A DNA stretch of 6,212 nucleotides from an uncultured Bacilli bacterium (GTDB taxonomy: Bacteria > Bacillota_I > Bacilli_A > RF39 > UBA660): assembly GCA_944332375.1 (NCBI GenBank), contig CALVJU010000103.1:1-6212 (forward strand), read 5' to 3'. The stretch's first letter is position 1. Every line of letters starts with the position of its first letter. Positions 1 through 5,945 of the stretch are shown here, piece by piece. A program made the translations under genes and the position numbers. The notes beneath the pieces were generated by a model. It ran no database searches, had not been told where the DNA came from, and worked only from the letters and a program-made list of their open reading frames with translations.

Positions 1-2
1 AG

Positions 3-461
3 GTGAGTAAATTGAAAAAGAAAATCAGTAAAAAAGAAATGATTGAAAAAGGAAATTCTACCTTACATGAATTTAAGCAATTTATTTCAAAAGGGAATGT
101 AATTGATCTTGCAGTTGGTGTCATTATTGGTTCTGCTTTTGGCAAAATCGTAACTTCTATTGTCAATGATATTTTAACTCCGATCATTGGTATTCTCATC
201 GGAGGATTAGATTTTTCTTCTTTAAAGTTTCAGATGAAAGATGCGACGATACAATATGGATTATTTCTCCAAAATGTCATAGATTTTTTAATTGTATCTG
301 CTTGTATTTTTGTACTCGTAAAAATTGTTTCTAAATTCACTAGAAAACAGGAAAAAGAAGAAAAGAAGAAAGACGAACAAATCATTCTATTAGAAGAAAT
401 TAGAGACTTATTAAAAGAACAAAATCAAAGTAAGAAAAGAAAAAATCAAGGCAATTCTTGA
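3..461 (+). CDS. mscL: Large-conductance mechanosensitive channel MscL
   Basis: MscL forms a homopentameric pore in the cytoplasmic membrane that opens under high membrane tension and releases solutes during hypo-osmotic shock. The core family motif GNVIDLAVGVIIGSAFG (residues 31-47) begins the first membrane helix (about 33-62). A second helix spans about 85-108, and the C-terminal amphipathic helix with EEIRDLLKEQ (131-140) forms the cytoplasmic bundle. The C-terminus is very lysine-rich. At about 150 aa it is near normal length, but the N-terminus is some 12-15 residues longer than usual. The start is uncertain. GTG at 3 gives the longest form. TTG at 12 has a good AGGTGA ribosome binding site at 1-6 and may be the true start. 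ATG at 39 would give the usual family length but lacks a clear site. The gene is convergent with the ABC importer operon. The family is certain; only the start is in doubt. Confidence 0.95.
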   Translation: MSKLKKKISKKEMIEKGNSTLHEFKQFISKGNVIDLAVGVIIGSAFGKIVTSIVNDILTPIIGILIGGLDFSSLKFQMKDATIQYGLFLQNVIDFLIVSACIFVLVKIVSKFTRKQEKEEKKKDEQIILLEEIRDLLKEQNQSKKRKNQGNS

Positions 462-468
462 TTTTTTT
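442..468. terminator. Bidirectional intrinsic terminator between mscL and the importer operon
   Basis: A 9-bp stem (AAAATCAAG at 442-450 with CTTGATTTT at 457-465) encloses a 6-base loop, followed by seven T's at 462-468 on the plus strand. On the minus strand the hairpin is followed by T5-C-T4. It overlaps the end of mscL, including its stop codon, and lies 13 bases past the stop of the convergent permease gene. It can therefore end both transcripts. Confidence 0.75.
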
Positions 469-480
469 CTATCTTTACGG

Positions 481-2058
481 TTACTGAAAATAATTTTCTG
501 GTAAGGTCTCTAGGAACTCTTCTGCAACACGTTCTGGGCTTTTTCCTAGTTCATCTACTTGATAATTGAGTTCACTCATCACTTCGTTATTCAAAGCCAT
601 TCCAAGACGATTTAAGACTGGTTTTAATTCTGGATATTCTTGTAAGGTTTCTTCTCTTACTAATGGGATCGCATAATATGGTGGGAAGAAGTGTTGATCA
701 TCTTCTAATAATACAAGATCAAATTTCTTTAATAATCCATCTGTAGAAAAAGCATCAATGACATCACTCTCATGATTAGAAAGAGCAGTATAACGAGGAC
801 TCCCATCAATTCCAATCACATCTTGAAATTGAAAATGATAAACTTCTGTTGCTCCTACTAATCCATCTTGACGATTTATAAACTCTAGACTCGGTGAAAT
901 GGTAAGTTCAGAAGAAACACGAGCCAAATCACTCATCGTTTTTAATTGATACTTTTCTTGGGTATCTCTTCTTACTGCTAAAGCATATGTATTATTAAAT
1001 CCCATTTGTTCTAATACATCAATTTGATACTGATCTTTTAAGTCTCTTTTTACAGTTTGATAAACTTCTTCAATATCACTAATCGGAGTATAGTTTAAAG
1101 TATCTCCATACACAGTACCAGTATAATCAATATATAAATCAATACTTCCTGTCTGTAAAGCACTAAAACAAATCTGTGTTCCTCCTAAATTACAACTACG
1201 AACAACAGGAAGATCTGTTTCTTCTTCGATCACATCAGAAACCATATGACATAAAATATTTTGTTCTGTAAAATCTTTACTTCCTACAGTAATCGCATTA
1301 CTTGGAGTTTGATTTTTAATCGTTGTAATCAGAAAGATCAAAAGTAGTAAAAGTGCAGTGATTCCTAAAATCATTTTTTGATGGAATCTTTTTTTCTTTA
1401 ATACTTGTTTTGAATATCCTGTTTCTTTTTGTAAACTAATTGGAGTAACTAATTTCTCAATCATACCAAAGATATAGTCGACAAAGAGTGCGAGTAAACA
1501 AGCAGGAATGGCTCCAGCTAAGATTTGGGCATTGTTGACAGTACGAATTCCAGAGAAGACTAAGAATCCAAGTCCTCCACCACCAATAAATGCAGCCATA
1601 GTCATCAGTCCCACAGCGGTAACGGATGAAATACGAATACCGGCCATGATTACAGGGAGTGCGAGTGGAATTTGTATTTTATAAAGTACTTGCCACTTTG
1701 TAAGACCAATTCCAGTTGCTGCTTCTAACATGTTTTTATCAATACTTTGAATTCCTGTATAAGTATTTTTAATAATAGGAAGTAAAGAGTATAAAACAAC
1801 CATGACAATTGCTGGTAATGTACCAATTCCTAAAAAAGGAATCGCAAAACCTAACAGAGCCATACTTGGAATTGCTTGAATGACACTAGCTACTCCTAAA
1901 ACTGGTTTATTTAACTTCTTAACATAACTAATCAAAATACCTATCGGAATTCCAAGAATAATCGCAAGTCCTACTGCAATGACAGTGAGTTCTACGTGTT
2001 CGATAAAAAGAGAAAGAATCTGTTCATGGTTTTCTATCATATAAGTAATAAAACTCAT
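481..2058 (-). CDS. ABC importer permease fused to substrate-binding domain (OpuC/ProWX or EgtU type)
   Basis: This is a 525-aa fusion of the transmembrane and ligand-binding parts of an osmoprotectant-type ABC importer. Residues 1-205 form the permease, with several membrane helices and the EAA loop that docks the ATPase (EAATGIGLTKW, 112-122). A further helix (about 229-247) anchors the binding domain outside the cell (about 254-525). That domain opens with ITVGSKDFTEQ (256-266) and carries LGGTQICFSAL (291-301), DLYIDYTGT (307-315), NRQDG (395-399), DAFSTDG (435-441) and FFPPYYAIPLVRE (457-469). All are typical of the OpuAC/ProX-like quaternary-amine binding family. The ATG overlaps the ATPase stop (ATGA), with a GGGGGTGA site at 2065-2072, so translation is coupled. 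Fused permease-binding proteins beside a CBS-bearing ATPase import choline, glycine betaine or carnitine in some bacteria and ergothioneine (EgtU) in others. The sequence alone does not settle the ligand. Confidence 0.92.
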   Translation of the reverse strand: MSFITYMIENHEQILSLFIEHVELTVIAVGLAIILGIPIGILISYVKKLNKPVLGVASVIQAIPSMALLGFAIPFLGIGTLPAIVMVVLYSLLPIIKNTYTGIQSIDKNMLEAATGIGLTKWQVLYKIQIPLALPVIMAGIRISSVTAVGLMTMAAFIGGGGLGFLVFSGIRTVNNAQILAGAIPACLLALFVDYIFGMIEKLVTPISLQKETGYSKQVLKKKRFHQKMILGITALLLLLIFLITTIKNQTPSNAITVGSKDFTEQNILCHMVSDVIEEETDLPVVRSCNLGGTQICFSALQTGSIDLYIDYTGTVYGDTLNYTPISDIEEVYQTVKRDLKDQYQIDVLEQMGFNNTYALAVRRDTQEKYQLKTMSDLARVSSELTISPSLEFINRQDGLVGATEVYHFQFQDVIGIDGSPRYTALSNHESDVIDAFSTDGLLKKFDLVLLEDDQHFFPPYYAIPLVREETLQEYPELKPVLNRLGMALNNEVMSELNYQVDELGKSPERVAEEFLETLPENYFQ

Positions 2059-3182
2059 TCTTTCTCACCCCCTGTTAAAAATTGTTGACTCAGAGAAGTA
2101 ATTAAACTACTACGGGTTACAAAACCAGTTAGTTTTCCTTCTTCATTCACAACAGGAAGTGTAGATAAATGGGTACGATCAACAATCTTTAGTACATCGA
2201 CAATAGAGTCTTCTTCTTTAGCTCGGATATTTTCTTGATCCATATATGCTTCTACTTTCGCATGAACATCACTTTTCTCATTCAACCTAGATGCGTGTAG
2301 ACTTCCTAAATAAGTTCCATCTTTGTCAACTACCATCAAGGTATCTACCTTCATCATCTTCATACGGGTAATACATTTAAAAATAGATAAGTTCTTAGAA
2401 CAGACCACAGGTCTTGTCATCATAATATCTTTGACTTTAATGAGTTCTGGGTTTGTCCAAATACGTTTTGGACCTACAAATTTCTTTACAAATTCATTTT
2501 TTGGATGTTTTAAGATTTGTTCTGGGGTATCATACTGGATAATATGTCCACCATCCATAATACAGATTTTATCGGCTATTTTAATTGCTTCATCCATATC
2601 ATGAGTAACAAAAACAATGGTTTTATGAAACTGTTCCTGTAGTTTCATTAATTCATCTTGTAGAGATGTTCTTGTCATAGGATCTAATGCACTAAATGGT
2701 TCATCCATTAAAATAATATCTGGGTCTGTCATAAAAGCACGAGCAACACCAATTCTCTGTTGTTGTCCTCCTGATAATTCTGTTGGATAACGATCTAAAT
2801 ACTTTTTCGCATCTAATCCTACCATTTCCATCATTTCCAATGTTTTTTTATGAATTTGTTCTGTAGGTACTTTATTTAATTTTGAAATCAGTTCAATATT
2901 TTCTTGCACTGTCATATGTGGAAATAATCCAGTTTGTTGAATGACATATCCAATACTACGTCTTAATTGAATGACATCCTTTTTAGAGATATCTTCTCCA
3001 TTTAGTAAGACGTTTCCCGTTGTTGGAGTAATTAAACGATTGATCATTTTTAAAGTCGTTGTCTTACCACACCCACTTTCGCCAATCAAACAGACGAGTT
3101 GTCCATCTTCAATGGTAAAGTTCAGATCAGATAAGACGGTTGTTTTTTTATATGTTTTAGAAACATTTTGAAACTCTATCAT
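2055..3182 (-). CDS. Osmoprotectant-type ABC importer ATPase with tandem CBS domains (OpuCA/EgtV type)
   Basis: This ATPase powers the permease encoded just downstream. The nucleotide-binding domain (about 1-240) is complete: Walker A GESGCGKTT (34-42), Q-loop VIQQTG (80-85), signature LSGGQ (136-140), Walker B IILMDEP (156-162), D-loop SALD (164-167) and switch His194. The C-terminal part (about 250-366) holds two CBS domains. The first contains MMTRPVVC (254-261) and the second THLSTLPVVNEEGKLTGFVT (337-356). In related OpuA and OpuC systems such domains sense ionic strength or cyclic di-AMP and gate transport. The length of 375 aa is normal for the CBS-bearing subfamily. The ATG at 3182 is preceded by GAGAGGT at 3188-3194. 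It is the first gene of the operon, and its stop overlaps the permease start by 4 bases. The substrate may be glycine betaine, choline, carnitine or ergothioneine. No defect is seen. Confidence 0.95.
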   Translation of the reverse strand: MIEFQNVSKTYKKTTVLSDLNFTIEDGQLVCLIGESGCGKTTTLKMINRLITPTTGNVLLNGEDISKKDVIQLRRSIGYVIQQTGLFPHMTVQENIELISKLNKVPTEQIHKKTLEMMEMVGLDAKKYLDRYPTELSGGQQQRIGVARAFMTDPDIILMDEPFSALDPMTRTSLQDELMKLQEQFHKTIVFVTHDMDEAIKIADKICIMDGGHIIQYDTPEQILKHPKNEFVKKFVGPKRIWTNPELIKVKDIMMTRPVVCSKNLSIFKCITRMKMMKVDTLMVVDKDGTYLGSLHASRLNEKSDVHAKVEAYMDQENIRAKEEDSIVDVLKIVDRTHLSTLPVVNEEGKLTGFVTRSSLITSLSQQFLTGGEKE

Positions 3183-3187
3183 AACAC

Positions 3188-3194
3188 ACCTCTC
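3188..3194 (-). promoter_or_regulatory. Ribosome binding site of the importer ATPase gene
   Basis: The minus strand reads GAGAGGT five bases before the ATG at 3182. It fixes that ATG as the start and leaves a short leader of roughly 16 bases after the predicted transcription start. Confidence 0.75.
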
Positions 3195-3205
3195 TATTCT
3201 ATATC

Positions 3206-3236
3206 ATTATAGCACAAAGAAAAAAAAACGAGACAA
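3206..3236 (-). promoter_or_regulatory. Promoter of the ABC importer operon (extended -10)
   Basis: On the minus strand a perfect TATAAT (3211-3206) is preceded by TGC, giving the extended -10 TGCTATAAT. The best -35 is TTGTCT (3236-3231, 4 of 6 matches) with a long 19-bp spacer, so the extended -10 probably does most of the work. Transcription would start near 3199. The -35 lies inside the terminator hairpin of the upstream DUF362 unit, so the two signals share bases. No clear dyad operator is seen in the spacer. Confidence 0.7.
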
Positions 3237-3247
3237 AAAATCTCGTT
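3220..3247 (-). terminator. Intrinsic terminator of the merR-DUF362 unit
   Basis: On the minus strand AACGAGA (3247-3241), a 7-base T-rich loop and TCTCGTT (3233-3227) form a 7-bp stem, followed by an uninterrupted run of T's down to 3220. The stem includes two bases of the DUF362 stop codon. It separates this unit from the importer operon on the same strand, whose -10 begins 9 bases further on. Confidence 0.85.
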
Positions 3248-4130
3248 AATCAATAGAAATCAGTTCGCATTCTCTTGTTCCGAATCCAAGTTCATCTGCA
3301 GCTTCTACAGTATGAACACCATGTAATGATTCAATTCTTTGAATTAATTTCTCTTTTCCAGGATCATCGGATCCATATACTAGATCTAAGCATGCTTGAT
3401 CAACTGCAATTGGATCAACGCTAGCAAGGATTCCCATATCTTTCATACAAGGAGCTTTTGCATTTCCACCACAATCACAATCTACAGAAATATTCTTCAT
3501 AACATTGATATAGACTGCATTTCCTTTAAAATAATCAACAACACTAGAAGCAGCATCTGCCATAGCTTCTAAGAAACGATCTTGTTCTGGTAGATTTTCA
3601 AATAATTTGGTTTGATCATCTGTTACTCCCGCTGTATGAATTAATGTTTTACCTCTAGAAGAAGCACAACCAATCGATAATTGTTTTAATGCTCCTCCGT
3701 ATCCTCCCATCGCATGACCTTTAAAATGAGATAATACTAACAAAGAATCATAATTCTTTAAATCTTTTCCTACATAATTTTTCTTTAATACTTTCCCATT
3801 TGGAATATCTAATTCCATATCTGGTCCTTCTGCATCTAATAAATCAAATGGAAAATATTTTTCCCACTCATGTTCTTTTATCAGTTCACGATGTTTTTCT
3901 GTAGAATTTCTCGCTCCTTCATAAGCCGTATTACATTCTACAACCGTACCATTTACATGTTGTACCATATCTTTTACAAACTCTGGTCTTAAATAGTTTT
4001 GATTTCCTTTTTCTCCAGAGTGCATTTTTACTGCAACTTTTCCTTCTAACTTCTTTCCTACTGTTTCATAAATTTTAATTAAGTTTTCAGGAGTAATCTC
4101 CTTTATAAAATATACTTTTGCTTTTTCCAC
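3246..4130 (-). CDS. DUF362 (COG2768-like) protein lacking the ferredoxin insert
   Basis: This 294-aa soluble protein belongs to the DUF362 / 'uncharacterised Fe-S centre protein' family. No reaction is established for it. Family landmarks are VAVKMHSGEKGN (32-43), LVLSHFKGHAMGGYGGALKQ (131-150), the following IGCASSRGK (153-161), the VDCDCGG stretch (216-222) and MGILASVDPIAVDQACLDL (232-250). As I recall the family, many members carry one or two CxxCxxC ferredoxin clusters between the GCAS motif and the CDC motif. Here that section (about 162-205) has no cysteine, so those clusters are absent. Remaining cysteines are 66, 155, 218, 220, 228, 247 and 288; CxC plus C228 might still bind a metal. 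The start is GTG at 4130, with AGGAAG at 4137-4142, and the next Met (residue 36) is too late. It lies 14 bases after merR and is probably co-transcribed with it. Confidence 0.85.
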   Translation of the reverse strand: MEKAKVYFIKEITPENLIKIYETVGKKLEGKVAVKMHSGEKGNQNYLRPEFVKDMVQHVNGTVVECNTAYEGARNSTEKHRELIKEHEWEKYFPFDLLDAEGPDMELDIPNGKVLKKNYVGKDLKNYDSLLVLSHFKGHAMGGYGGALKQLSIGCASSRGKTLIHTAGVTDDQTKLFENLPEQDRFLEAMADAASSVVDYFKGNAVYINVMKNISVDCDCGGNAKAPCMKDMGILASVDPIAVDQACLDLVYGSDDPGKEKLIQRIESLHGVHTVEAADELGFGTRECELISID

Positions 4131-4144
4131 CCTTCTCTTCCTTT

Positions 4145-4495
4145 CTATTTTGTTAAAAGCTTCTCATAATTATGAATTTTATAATTGAGACGTTCTAAAC
4201 TCTCTTCTAATAATTTCATTTTTGTTCGAATTTCTCTTCGTTGTTCTTCTAAGATTTCTTTTCTCTCTCGTTCTGTATTCTTTCCTGTTGTTAATGAAAT
4301 ATATCTTTTCAGTCGTTCAATACTCATTCCAGCATTACGCATACACTGAACAAATTCAATATTTTTTAAATTTTCTTCTGTGTAGTCTCTTCTTCCATTT
4401 TTTCGATTTACTGGAAGTAAGATTCCTTCGTTTTCATAATAACGTAATGTTGCTTCTGGTATTTGATATTTCTCACTGACTTCTTTAATGGTCAC
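4145..4495 (-). CDS. MerR-family transcriptional regulator (NmlR/AdhR-like)
   Basis: This is a small MerR-type DNA-binding regulator of 116 aa. The N-terminal winged helix-turn-helix is clear: TIKEVSEKYQIPEATLRYYE (2-21), then GILLPVNRKNGRRDYTEENL (24-43). The segment FVQCMRNAGMSIERLKRYISL (48-68) follows, and a long dimerisation coiled coil covers about 72-114. There is no C-terminal ligand domain or metal-binding cysteine cluster. The lone cysteine, C51, sits where NmlR/AdhR-type regulators have the cysteine that senses aldehydes, electrophiles or nitric oxide. The start is GTG at 4495, the only usual start codon after an in-frame TAA at 4508-4510, with GGTGA ending 4 bases before it. It is the first gene of a unit with the DUF362 gene and probably autoregulates. 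The effector is not known; electrophile sensing is an inference. Confidence 0.92.
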   Translation of the reverse strand: MTIKEVSEKYQIPEATLRYYENEGILLPVNRKNGRRDYTEENLKNIEFVQCMRNAGMSIERLKRYISLTTGKNTERERKEILEEQRREIRTKMKLLEESLERLNYKIHNYEKLLTK

Positions 4496-4504
4496 TTGAT
4501 CACC

Positions 4505-4536
4505 AACTTATCCATCTAAACTTATTCTCTAATATA
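4505..4536 (-). promoter_or_regulatory. Possible merR promoter and operator region (weak)
   Basis: The minus strand has a -10-like TATATT at 4536-4531, but no acceptable -35 at 16-19 bp. Upstream is only A-rich sequence. The 7-mer AACTTAT occurs twice with a 14-bp period (4505-4511 and 4519-4525, plus strand) and could be a repeated protein-binding site. No MerR-type dyad inside a 19-bp spacer was found. This is a tentative reading. Confidence 0.25.
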
Positions 4537-4619
4537 AAAACACATTTTTCACTTTTTTTCATCAATCGTAGTTGTTTGCTCACGAACATTTTCTTCTCCA
4601 ACATATGATATCGTGAAAG

Positions 4620-4631
4620 ACTCTTATAATA
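4620..4631 (+). repeat. Candidate left subterminal inverted repeat of the IS
   Basis: ACTCTTATAATA is the inverted partner of TATTAAAGAGT at 6118-6128, with one extra A on this side. The repeat also contains the TATAAT hexamer at 4625-4630, a likely -10 for the recombinase gene. A match this short in AT-rich DNA could be chance; its position at the expected ends is what supports it. Confidence 0.4.
4625..4630 (+). promoter_or_regulatory. -10 element of the recombinase gene without a local -35
   Basis: A perfect TATAAT lies 62 bases before the recombinase ATG. The hexamers 16-18 bp upstream (around 4601-4607, for example CATATG) do not resemble TTGACA. In this superfamily a full promoter often forms only when the two ends join in the excised circle, the right end supplying the -35. 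That model fits but is not proven here. Confidence 0.45.
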
Positions 4632-4677
4632 GAAACTAGATAAGTCAGGTAGATACAAAATTTGATACAATAAATCT

Positions 4678-4683
4678 AGGAGG
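4678..4683 (+). promoter_or_regulatory. Ribosome binding site of the recombinase gene
   Basis: A perfect AGGAGG lies 8 bases before the ATG at 4692 and decides the start. Two other ATGs (4684 and 4687) are out of frame and too close to the site. Its first two bases fall in a possible stem, CTAGAT (4636-4641) with ATCTAG (4674-4679). Confidence 0.85.
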
Positions 4684-4691
4684 ATGATGTT

Positions 4692-5945
4692 ATGAGAGTT
4701 AATGAAAAAATCGAAAGAATTACACCAGATACTTTGATATGTGGAATAGATATAGGAAAAACAAAGTGTTGTGCTAGATTCTGCGATTATAGAGGATTGG
4801 AGGTGTATCATAAAGTTTGGTTTGATAAAACAGAAAATCTTGATGCGATAGGATGTAATATTACAGCAGCTATGCATAAAGAAAATAAAACAGATGTAAT
4901 CATAGCTTTTGAACCAACTGGTCATTATTGGCTAAATATTGATAAATATTTTAAAGATCGTGGTCAAGAAACAGTGTTAATGCCTACATATACAGTAAAA
5001 CAAGCAAAGGAAATGCACGATCAAAATCCAACAAAGAGTGATCCTAAAGATGCGTTATTAATAGCTAGACTTACTAGTGAAGGTAAATATGTTAAACCGA
5101 TTGAAAGAGATGAATTATATCAAAATATTTATTCGGGATACAATATTTACGAAGATATTCAAAAAGAAATAAATCGAATAAGAAATAAAATTCATGTATG
5201 GAATGATAAGTATTTTCCAGAAGTAGAAAAAGTATATAAGATAGATTCTGTTGGAATTAAACCGATATACGAAAATCAATTACTACCTAATGAAATCAAA
5301 AATATGACATTAGAAAATTTTTCTTTCTTAATGACTAAAGATAATAGTCGAGCAAATAAAAAAAGCATTATGAGATTGAAAGGATTGTGTGAGAAAAGTA
5401 ATGGAATAAGTTCAGATGCTTTTACTAAAAAAGAAATAAAAAGACTATACGAAAGATTTATTGAATTGCTTAAAGAATTAGAAGAATATGAAAAAGAATT
5501 AATAGAATTAGCAAGTCAAATTGACTATGTGGAAAAAGCAATTGAAATAACAGGTATAGGCTATATGAGTATGATTGGAATTATTGCGGAAACAGGAAAT
5601 CTAAAAAATTATGAGCATGCAAAACAGGTGTTGAAAATGAGTGGGTTAAGTCTTAAAGAAAGCTCAAGTGGGCAAAAAAAAGGAAAGAAACATATTTCCA
5701 AACGAGGACGTGCTAAATTAAGACGAAACTTAAAACAAATCGGCATCTGTCTCGTAGGAAAAAATAATTTCTTCCTGCAATTGCATAACTATTATATCAC
5801 AGAAAGAACAAATCCGTTAACAAAATTAGTTTCAATAAATGCAATAATAAGAAAATTTATGTATATACTTATGGCTATAGTAAAAAGTGGAAAGTCATTT
5901 GACGAAGAAAAAGCTATAAGAGAAAGTTGCATAAACTTTAGTTAA
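4692..5945 (+). CDS. IS110-superfamily transposase (DEDD recombinase)
   Basis: This 417-aa recombinase moves the element through a circular intermediate. The N-terminal RuvC-like DEDD domain (about 15-170) has GIDIGK with Asp20, AFEPTGHYW with Glu74, and KSDPKDALLIARL with Asp117 and Asp120, so the full DEDD tetrad is present. A charged helical linker (about 245-275) joins it to the C-terminal Transposase_20 domain. That domain starts at the helix-hairpin-helix-like ITGIGYMSMIG (286-296) and continues with MSGLSLKESSSGQKKG (316-331) and ISKRGRAKLRR (335-345). Ser326, before Gly327, is the likely nucleophile by analogy with IS621. In characterised members (IS621 and relatives) the enzyme is guided by a bridge RNA that pairs with both donor and target DNA. 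The start is fixed by AGGAGG at 4678-4683. No frameshift or truncation is seen. The closest named element cannot be given from sequence reading alone. Confidence 0.96.
   Translation: MRVNEKIERITPDTLICGIDIGKTKCCARFCDYRGLEVYHKVWFDKTENLDAIGCNITAAMHKENKTDVIIAFEPTGHYWLNIDKYFKDRGQETVLMPTYTVKQAKEMHDQNPTKSDPKDALLIARLTSEGKYVKPIERDELYQNIYSGYNIYEDIQKEINRIRNKIHVWNDKYFPEVEKVYKIDSVGIKPIYENQLLPNEIKNMTLENFSFLMTKDNSRANKKSIMRLKGLCEKSNGISSDAFTKKEIKRLYERFIELLKELEEYEKELIELASQIDYVEKAIEITGIGYMSMIGIIAETGNLKNYEHAKQVLKMSGLSLKESSSGQKKGKKHISKRGRAKLRRNLKQIGICLVGKNNFFLQLHNYYITERTNPLTKLVSINAIIRKFMYILMAIVKSGKSFDEEKAIRESCINFS

Noticed and set aside
2323..2604. 93-codon plus-strand open frame inside the ATPase gene
   Set aside because: It is antisense to the CBS/ATPase coding region, which has clear motifs throughout, and has no family signature of its own.
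2971..3171. 66-codon plus-strand open frame antisense to the ATPase Walker A region
   Set aside because: It is a shadow of a conserved coding sequence with no supporting domain.
3206..3236. MerR control of the importer promoter, suggested by its 19-bp spacer
   Set aside because: MerR-type promoters have a dyad operator within the long spacer. This spacer is mainly the terminator T-run and shows no dyad.
4222..4479. 85-codon plus-strand open frame antisense to merR
   Set aside because: It is a Phe/Leu-rich translation typical of the reverse complement of a charged coiled-coil gene. The MerR reading is unambiguous.
4500..4925. 141-codon minus-strand open frame over the IS left end and the start of the recombinase gene
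   Set aside because: Its product is low-complexity and rich in Ser, Phe, Ile and Tyr with no recognisable domain. It runs antisense to the well-supported recombinase start and crosses the merR upstream region.
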